Shown here: positions 56,270-64,000 of the stretch, one piece after another
Layout: the number at the start of each line of letters is the position of its first letter
Numbering within the stretch: position 1 is the stretch's first letter
Assembly: GCA_949361645.1 (NCBI GenBank)
Contig: OX442429.1
Span: forward strand, 1,987,231-2,051,230
DNA: 64,000 bases
Source: Spongilla lacustris
Lineage: Eukaryota; Porifera; Demospongiae; Spongillida; Spongillidae
Direction of reading: 5' to 3'
The notes under the pieces: generated by a model
Seen by the model: the letters and a program-made list of their open reading frames with translations, nothing else
What the model was told of the DNA's origin: nothing
The model's database searches: none
Translations under genes and position numbers: made by a program

Positions 56270-57572
56270 ATATGCCTAGGCAACTGGGTCCCGTTGCCTA
56301 GGCAAGTGGGTCCCTCCCGGACCGAGATGCCTAGATGTAAAAAATTATCCCGGACCCAAATGCCTAGGCAACCTGGTCCCCCCCGGACCCAGTTAGCAAA
56401 ATATATACTTATGTATAAACATTTTACAGACAAAGCTCGTGACCATAGGCGTCCGCTCGATGAGACGCAAGGGGGGGGGGGGGGGGGGGGGGCGTATGCC
56501 CACCTCCCCTGCGTACCCCAACTAATTAATATCCATAGCGGTTAACAATCGATTGCATTGAGTACCTATACTTTGTTATTGAACGGCACAACAATCGATA
56601 TGCATGGGGACTACGAGTGATTCCCCGTCCATTGTATATCGCTCGTTGAATGGTATATGCCGTTCAATAACGATGGCTTGCTTGTGACTTCAAAACAGTG
56701 TACTTATGATAGTCCTGTCGGAAGCACTGATTTTGTTCTGAAACTGCATGTGCATGGCTTTCATGTAGAAATATTCCATGCACTGCACTGAAAGCTTCCG
56801 CGTCTCGCGCGGGAGGGCTGGTTGATGTAATGATCTACGTTGCCTCCGGAGCCCTTGATACAAGCCTCTGTTTTGACAGATGTATGTATTACCCGGCTGA
56901 GCACATGCAGACTGATATATAGTTTCCTAGCGTGTCTCAAAATTGCATTGCGATCGACAGGTCAATCATCAAGTTAAGTCCTGTATGATACGAAGAAACA
57001 GTTGTGTACTGCTTGAACATGACCCATTCATTGTTTGTATATGCTCAACATGTTTATTTATTTATTTATCGTATCATAAAAATTACACAATAATAACACA
57101 CTAAATAATAACTAATTGATTACAGACTACCACAAAGTACCTAATGTTTCAGACATAGGCTACTCAAATCAGACTTCTCGTCAAAATAGCTCTTGCTATA
57201 TGCTACGCCGGGAGTTAGCACCAGACTAAGTCTGCCAAAAAGATAAGCATGCACTGAGTGACCTTACTTTTCGGCAGAGAAAAACAGATGGCAAGCCGAG
57301 TGGCTGTTACAAAGTGTAACGGCTGGCAGACGCTAACTTACCGTTGAGAAAGTAACAACAAATGTGTCTATCGTATCAAAATCGGCGGTGCCAGTAAATA
57401 AAACGCATCAGGAAACTCGGTCCCCCCCCCCCTCCGCCCCCTACCCGGACCAAGATGCCTGGATGTACAAATAATGACCCGGACCAAGATGCCTGGATGT
57501 ACAAATAATGACCCGGACCCATATGCCTAGGCATTTGGGTCCGGGGGGGGGGACCCAGTTGCCTAGGCATAT
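56270..57572. mobile_element. Candidate 1.3 kb TIR element beside the Ginger
   Basis: atatgcctaggcaactgggt at 56,270 and the inverse acccagttgcctaggcatat ending 57,572. The palindrome tgcctaggca and the word cccggacc-a-atgcct recur five or more times near both ends as subterminal repeats. No target duplication found. A G-run at 56,471-56,492. 56,520-57,370 holds no gene. Confidence 0.55.
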
Positions 57573-57943
57573 TTGTGAGCACCTTACTGTAATACGTCTG
57601 TACAAAAACGGTGTGGGTTTTGTACCCGACCTTCCGCTAGTATACTAGTAGAGTGCTAGGGGTAATTAAGACGAATTTTGCACTTAGTTGCAATATAAGT
57701 TACTCGCTAAAGGTGTTTAGTGTCTGTTTTTTGCTCCAATACAATTGATTACCAATTACCAGGTACTGTATAGCCTATTTGTATAACAAAATCTGTATTA
57801 CGTAAAAGATATTAGAGAAAATGCGAGTGCAATTTGAGTCCGCCTAATATGACGAATAAAAGCATAATTCAAAAGCGGTTTACAGTTGACATAGCCGCTT
57901 TGACAGTCAACCCGCAATACATCAACATTTCATAGATCTACTA
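57573..57943. other. Short AT-rich stretch, nothing seen
   Basis: No repeat partner or coding frame recognised. Confidence 0.4.
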
Positions 57944-59419
57944 CAGTGGAAACCATCACACTTGCTCCTATAATTTTTTTGTACTGTTATTTTTTTCACT
58001 TGAATATATTTCAATAACAATGAGCTCAAATGGAAATCTGACAACGCAGGTATAGTGTACAACTATTTTTCAATATATACTGAAAGTTAAAAAGCATCAC
58101 GTGACTATTTACTTTTGTTATTAACGCTTGTTGTGACCCCAGTACAAAACAAATTGTAAGCATAATTCCTCCTCCTGTAGGCAATAGATCTTGACCATAT
58201 TTGCAATATATCTAAAGAGCATACATTAGCAACCTTTGGCCGCGTCGGTTTTTAAGTCCGGTAAATAGTTACGGTATTATCGAGCTACATATGCGTTTTT
58301 AGCTCGTAAAAGCTTAGCGATGCTATTTCGTAGTATGCTCTCACTGGACTGCTATATTTCGTTTCCAAGTCGTCACATGTTAGATCTATCGCGAAATCGT
58401 ACTTGGGAGGCAATATACCCTCCTTTGCCGTTAAAAAAGTGCCATCAGAGCTGAGTACCTGAAAACCACCGCCATATCGCGATGAATTACATTTGAAACA
58501 TCATCATTGCGTCATTTCGTATCATGAATATATTTATAATGTGACGTATCTGCAGGCAGGTTACAAGAAACGTCAAAGAGCAAGAGGCAACTCTATAGCT
58601 GGAAGCGAAGCGTACCCAATTAGCTATTTAGAAGCTGCCATCGCCTTGGCGAATGTCTTGATGGCCCATAAAGCTTCCCTATTTGATGTTACTGATTTAC
58701 TAGACGTTCGCCGTGAGTGGCTGCAAGATGCAGCATCGTTAGGTTAAGAACCGTTTTCACAATCCTCATTGAGTCAATGACAGCACATGCATCCATTCGT
58801 ATTATCTCTGCCGATACGTCACATTATAAATATATTCACGATACAAAATGATGCAATGATGACGTTTCAAATGCAATTCATCGCGATATGGCGGAGGTTT
58901 TCAGGTACTCAGTTCTGATGGCACTTTTTTAACGGCAAAGAAGGGTCTATTGCCTCCCAAGTACGATTTCGCGATAGATCTAACATGTGACGACTCGGAA
59001 ACAAAATATAGCAGTCCGGTGAGAGCGTACTACGAAATAGCATCGCTAAGCTTTTACGAGCTAAAAACGCATATCTAGCTCGATAATACCGTATCTATTT
59101 ACCGGACTTAAAAACCGACGCGGCCAAAGGTTGCTAATGCTTGTTCTTTAGATATATTGCGAATATGGTCAAGATCTATTGCCTACAGGAGGAGGAATTA
59201 TGCTTACAATTTGTTTTGTACTGGGGTCACAACAAGTGTTAATAACAAAAGTAAATAGTCACGTGATGCTTTTTAACTTTCAGTATATATTGAAAAATAG
59301 TTGTACACTATACCTGCGTTGTCAGATTTCCATTTGAGCTCATTGTTATTGAAATATATTCAAGTGAACAAAATAATAGTACAAAAAAATTATAGGAGCA
59401 AGTGTGATGGTTTCCACTG
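57944..59419. mobile_element. Fold-back element FA (1.48 kb), TA-flanked
   Basis: Ends cagtggaaaccatcacactt and exact inverse, flanked by TA (57,942-57,943 and 59,420-59,421). The arms match for ~600 bp (to ~58,550 and from ~58,790), with small indels. CAGTGGAA... at a TA target is mariner-like. The ~240-bp loop holds an open frame with coding-like composition. Confidence 0.85.
58560..58747 (+). CDS. Small open frame in the loop of FA
   Basis: Reads QAGYKKRQRARGNSIAGSEA, then YLEAAIALANVLMAHKASLF and DVTDLLDVRREWLQD, ending TAA at ~58,747. It is the only single-copy coding-like part of the element. A gcag acceptor-like site precedes it at 58,552-58,555, so it may be an exon captured by, or encoded by, the element. 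No family recognised. Confidence 0.3.
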
Positions 59420-59567
59420 TAGAACCTAAGCTACGGCATTAGCCCAGCATTGCATACATTTATAAAGCTGTAGATATATATGAGGGGAAAAAAGTATATA
59501 CCCGCTAAGTAACACAATTACGCAAAACGAATGTGACAGTGACATCAGGCTAATGATATAATTTCGA

Positions 59568-59800
59568 TTACAGAATTGTCGGTGGGCCAGCACACCGGTC
59601 AATTGTCTGTGGCTGAGAGAGTTGCCTCAAAGTTGCCTCTGGGATGCCTGCAGCCTTTGCAATGGAGTTTAGGCTCTCACCTGATACAACGCGTTGCAGC
59701 GCGTGGTGAATTAGTGCTGGGTCATGCTTTGATCGACCACGTACCGTGCGCGTGAGAAGACATGACTGAGCACGCGCCAATCGACAGCCCTGGAAGATTA
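59568..59800 (-). pseudogene. Exon with pipsqueak-type helix-turn-helix
   Basis: The minus strand reads RSKHDPALIHHALQRVVSGE and SLNSIAKAAGIPEATLRQLS, the tri-helical psq/HTH pattern (AL-x-x-V-x-G-x-S-x-x-x-AA-x-x-x-x-P-x-x-T-L), then a stop at 59,568. The acceptor aatcttccag precedes it at ~59,793. Such domains bind DNA in pogo-type transposases and psq regulators. No DDE domain was found nearby, so this is an isolated exon, probably from a mobile element. Intact or not cannot be judged. Confidence 0.5.
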
Positions 59801-59819
59801 GATTCAGAGCTATGCTATC

Positions 59820-61147
59820 TTACCGATTATGCTGCCTTGTGGCTAATTGTGAAATTCATATCGCTCTATAATGAGGTGCTTCTCTACCATAGATTGAAGA
59901 CCTTACGTAACGGGATTGGAAACGCTCAGTATATCTAATGCCATAGAGTCGCGTGTTCCATCATCGTTTCGCATGAATCTATTTAAGTTCACGTGGACTT
60001 TCTTGGAGTGATACTGAAGAATCGGGCAAAGACGAAGACATCAGAAGGTAAAATAGCCAGATCACGATTACCTAATGTTTCGAGATGGTTTCTAACTCCT
60101 TTGGTTAGTTCACACAAAATATATCTTAAGCTTTAGAATGCGTTTGATCACAATAACTAGTCGATCAAGCGTTGCCACAGAGAAGGGAAATTTTGGGGAC
60201 AATTGCCGTGGCAACATGCAGCATGTTCAAGCGACGAAACATACCTCTTGAAAACGCTCAATGAGTGAAGCGTGGCGTAGTGCTAGTTGTAAGAAAATAA
60301 GTCCTATCGCTTTAAAGATATATAGCGTCAAACACACAAATATACCTAAAATACCTTCCGCACCAGGCAAATTGTTGTTCCATGATGGTCGATGAGCTTG
60401 CATGGCTTCAAAGTTGGTTTTCCAAAAAGAACGAAGGACAATAGGTGGCGTAGGGGGGTTTTGAAGCTTTCTGTACGAACAGAAGCGTACTTACAGCCCT
60501 GTATATATGTGATTAAAAATTAGGACATGTTTCGAGGATGATTGTCAAGGAAACGCAAGTTTGAGCGCAAACCGCGCCAATGCAGTAAACTCACTGTCTC
60601 CATTGGGATTGACATTTGGAAGAATACCAGGAGGGCCCATCTGCAGCAGCAACTGAGTGAAGTAACTGTTGTGCAGACACTTCTTCCTCCAGGTAATTGA
60701 GTTATGCTAGTTGCAGTACATGAACAATATAAGTTCATTTGGTATGAACTCAGGTATGAACTCCAGCACAATACTGGTGTGTTTGCAGGCAAAGCATGCT
60801 TGCAGCCTTACAACAAGTACATGTGAAAACCAAGTTAGCTGTTCTTCATTGGACATTGACTCCTTCCACCACTCTCTTAAGGCTAATGATGTCCTAACTG
60901 CTGCACACGTGTACGTTGACTCAACTTTGAAAGCTGTGTCTGTCTGCACTGCCTCAACCGCAACCTTAAAATCATAAGTTCATAAAAATTACAGACCTAC
61001 ATTTAGCTAGTTGAGGCAAGTAGATTTGCTAAATAATGTAGGTTTTTAACATTTATGAATATATTAATGTATAACATTCCGATCCAATGCGGGGACAGAT
61101 CTTCTGAGACTCTCATACATGTATAGTATACCGGTATACAAAAAAAA
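59820..61147. other. Mostly unannotated, possible exon pieces on the minus strand
   Basis: 60,404-60,356 (minus) reads MQAHRPSWNNNLPGAE before gtatttt. 60,690-60,530 (minus) reads GPPGILPNVNPNGDSEF and ALARFALKLAFP then a stop. These could be exons of the same gene as the helix-turn-helix exon, upstream of it. Evidence is weak. Confidence 0.2.
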
Positions 61148-61193
61148 ACTGGACAACTTAAAATGCAAATCGTCAGCTATTAAAGAACACCTA

Positions 61194-62994
61194 CAGTGGA
61201 AATCGTGATACTTGTCGTTAAAAATTTTTGGGTGTGTTTTAATGTTAGATTGATTTTTTAACATTAACTGTATGCAGTATTGAAAATCTGACAGCACAGT
61301 GTTGTTGACCAAACATTTGTAAATGTAAATGTCACGTGACTAACACGTCTGTTTGTTTTTGTTTTTAAGTGTCCCAGTCCAAAAAACCGATTTGTAGCAT
61401 ATTTCTCAACTCTGAGGCAGCAGATCAACACAAAATTTGGTATATAAGAGAAAAACAAACCTGCCAAACGTTTGGCCGAGTCATATTTCAAACCTGGGAA
61501 ATACTTTGTGTGTTTTCATGGGAGACACGTTTGTTTAGGTCGAAAAGCGTTTAGCATGCTGCTTTGCACAGTGGGCGTTATACGCGACAGTACATCGATT
61601 TGTATACCGAGGGATGGCTATTGAACCATAGACACCTATGTTTACAACGTAACAGTTCGTTTTACCGTCAAAATTCTGCTTGCAAACGTTGAATCTTAAA
61701 AAACACGCCATTTTCGAGTGAATCTCATTACAATTGTTACGTTATTGTAACAATTTCATAATATTAATTAATGTTTCGATGGTGTGGCTGATCTAGCTGA
61801 AGACGGGAACGGTTTCAATTGCGAAAACGGTTCTTCTAGCTAAGAACCAAACATCAACCAGCGAAAAAAAAGCGGCGAGCAAGTAAAGAGGCAAGTCATG
61901 TGTGGGTACCTTTGAAGCGAAGAAAGGCTCCGAGGGGTAGGTTCCTCAAAAAGCAGAAGGACGAATGCTACTATCGCAGAGAGTGCAGCCAAGGAATTGG
62001 AGTCCCGTGCCAAATGTGTCCGATAGTGATGCAAGAGCGTTTGCATTACGATTTACGAATGTACTACATAGAGGGTCCAACGAAATGTCTCCCATGCACT
62101 GATGCCCAAACAAATGTGAGTCACATGTTTTTGGTATGTTCCAGAACTATCGGACGCATTTGGCATGTGTACAGCGAGGGACTCCAATTCTTTGGCTGCA
62201 CTCTCTGCGATAGTAGCATACGTCCTTTCTGCTCTTTGAGGAACTTGTTTCGCTGACCGACCACCGCTTCAAAGCGGCAGCTTCGGGATTACCCCTCCGA
62301 GCCTTCCTTAGCTTCAACGATGCCCAAGCATGATTTGCCTCTTTACTAGTTCGCCACTTTTGTACGCTGGTTGATGCTTAGTTCTCGTATTCGCCGTTCC
62401 CATCTTCAGCCATAATACAAAACCTTTAATTAATTGCCAATAACGTCATAATTGTAATGAGTTCACTCGAAAATGGCGTGTTTTCTAAGCTTCAACGTTT
62501 GCAAGCAGAATTTTGACGGTAAAATGAACTGTTACGTTGTAAACATAGGTGTCTATGGTGCAATAACCATCCCTCGGTATAAAGTACTGTCGCGTATAAC
62601 GCCCACTGTGCAAAGCAGCATGCTAAACGCTTTTCGACCTAAACAAACGTGTCTCCCATGAAAACACACAAAGTATTTCCCGGGTTTGAAATATGACTCG
62701 GCCAAACGTTTGGCAGGTTTGTTTTTCTCTTATATACCAAATTTTGTGTTGATCTGCTGCCTCAGAGTTGAGAAATATGCTACAAATCGGTTTTTTGGAC
62801 TGGGACACTTAAAAACAAAAACAAACGTGTTAGTCACGTGACACTTACTTATTTCCGGTACTTGTTTACAAATGTTTGGTCAACAACACTGTGTTGTCAG
62901 ATTTTCAATACTGCATACAGTTAATGTTAAAAAATCAAGCTAACATTAAAACACACCCAAAAAATTTTAACGACAAGTATCATGATTTCCACTG
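61194..62994. mobile_element. Fold-back element FB (1.80 kb), TA-flanked
   Basis: Ends cagtggaaatcgtgatactt and inverse, flanked by TA at 61,192-61,193 and 62,995-62,996. Nearly the whole element is an imperfect palindrome; the fold reaches a loop of ~100 bp near 62,050-62,140. It shares terminal cagtggaaa, tcacgtgac and overall plan with FA. Long frames here are mirror artefacts. Confidence 0.85.
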
Positions 62995-62996
62995 TA

Positions 62997-63558
62997 GTGC
63001 CTAAACTATTATAATGAGTACCTACAGTGCATGGACCATCCACACATAGTTCGTACTATTTCACTTCTAGTTACATATCTGCTTTTGGCCACCACACCTT
63101 TTCCTTTTTGAATCTAAACATATTTTTTGGCCCAGGGTAAATAGTAGTCTTTTTTATTGGGAATTTTGCCCTAAAACTCTATTTGTGTTAGGAAACAAGG
63201 ATTCCAGATTATTTTTCAAGTGTCATAGCTCCATCATCAAAAGTGCACTCGCAAAACTGCAAACAAACCACATCCTTTCGATGGTGTAGCAGGCCGCTTC
63301 TCCACCTCTTGCGAGCACACTTTTAATGACGGAACTACGACACTTGAAAAATAAACTCGAGATCCTTGTTTCCTAACAAAATACAGTTTTATGGCAAAAT
63401 TTGCAATATATAAAAGACTCCATTTTACATTGGGCCAAAAAATATATTTAGATTCCAAAGGGTGTGGTGGCCAGAAGCAGGTATGTGGCTAGAAGTGAAT
63501 TGGTATGAAAAAATGTGTGGATGGACACTTTAGATACTTATTATAATAGTTTAGGCAC
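62997..63558. mobile_element. 562-bp TIR element abutting FB, TA-flanked
   Basis: Ends gtgcctaaactattataatg and inverse, with TA at 62,995-62,996 (shared with FB) and 63,559-63,560. The arms continue through ggaccatccacac and ggccaccacacc for >150 bp with divergence. The loop is around 63,230-63,300. No gene. Confidence 0.85.
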
Positions 63559-63605
63559 TAGGTGTTCTTTTAGCAGAAGTTTTACATTTCAAGTTATCCA
63601 GTTTT

Positions 63606-64000
63606 CAATTTACTGTATGTATTATTTACATGTATTGCCCATACGTATGGATTGACAAGATTCCTTGTGCATGAAGCGCTGAAGTATAAGAAAAATATGT
63701 GCAAGCCCATTTGGAAAATGGGAGTCAGCAGAGACTTGCATCATTATCAAGTATACCCAATTGAGGTGCCATTGTACCATGGACCGAGAAATCCTTAACT
63801 AATTCATTATCTAGTTAAATAAATAAAACCCCAGTTAAGTTAATTAAGGTCGTTTTTGACATGCCGACAATATGTACTGAGTTAAGTTATAATAGTTAAC
63901 TACCGGCCTGCCGCGCGGGCAGCGCATGTAAGTTAAGTTAACAACTTCAATAATTGACTTAACTGACCCAAGTTAAGTTTAAAAAGTAGTTAACTATCCC
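63606..64000. other. Terminal stretch with ttaagttaa words
   Basis: From 63,790 the words gttaagttaa and agttaac recur at least seven times, partly as inverted pairs. This could be the edge of another element whose other end is outside the window. Confidence 0.4.

Larger units (their letters stand above)
61148..63605. repeat. Outer inverted repeat around two TA-inserted elements
   Basis: ctggacaacttaaaatgcaa ... aaagaacaccta (61,148-61,193) is matched by the inverse of 63,559-63,605 with few changes. The two elements below lie between these ends, so they fill the centre of an older palindrome or element. Confidence 0.6.

Noticed and set aside
61900..62256. 118-residue frame at the centre of FB
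   Set aside because: It crosses the palindrome, so its two halves are mirror images; no domain.

Overview
This window is eukaryotic and almost certainly metazoan. It is AT-rich, has introns with GT-AG borders, TATA and AATAAA signals, and is dense in nested transposons, with no operons, rRNA, tRNA or CRISPR. A sponge or another early-branching marine invertebrate is my best guess. That rests on tectonin (fish-egg-lectin type) genes and a repeated basic 'ASKR' exon family that I recall from sponge genomes. No sequence search was possible.

Layout. 1-2,280 is a G-rich degenerate tandem repeat. 2,545-3,760 is a three-copy inverted repeat. 4,734-6,793 has matching inverted ends. 6,795-11,941 holds three copies of an unusual family that carries the basic exon, starts with TC, ends in a ~285-310 bp hairpin and inserts between A and T without duplication; one copy also contains a solo LTR. 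11,985-32,400 is a nested set: a minus-strand tectonin lectin gene (L1) is split by a CR1/L2-type LINE with an intact 933-residue ORF2. The LINE's ORF1 is in turn split by a 12.5 kb fold-back element (6-bp target duplication) and by a further 2.5 kb block. Two small TIR elements also hit L1. 32,834-36,187 is another copy of the A/T-inserting family. 36,188-38,130 is an inverted-repeat block holding a frame with three TAA stops. 38,280-39,650 is the second lectin copy (L2), head-to-head with L1 and also frameshifted.

40,728-42,569 is a TIR element rich in GCGCAAA words. 43,840-48,892 is a cluster of four hAT-like elements, each with an 8-bp target duplication, one nested inside another. 50,644-56,227 is a Ginger1-like DNA transposon: TGT...ACA ends, CCGG target duplication, and an intron-bearing gene with a DDE integrase followed by a Ulp1-type cysteine protease. 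57,944-63,605 holds TA-flanked fold-back elements around an exon with a pipsqueak-type helix-turn-helix.

Most apparent genes belong to mobile elements. The only host genes I can support are the two tectonin lectin copies, and neither is intact in this sequence. The best-preserved proteins are the LINE ORF2 and the Ginger integrase-Ulp1 gene. The main value of the window is the precise nesting record: several insertions can be defined to the base because another copy in the window shows the empty site.
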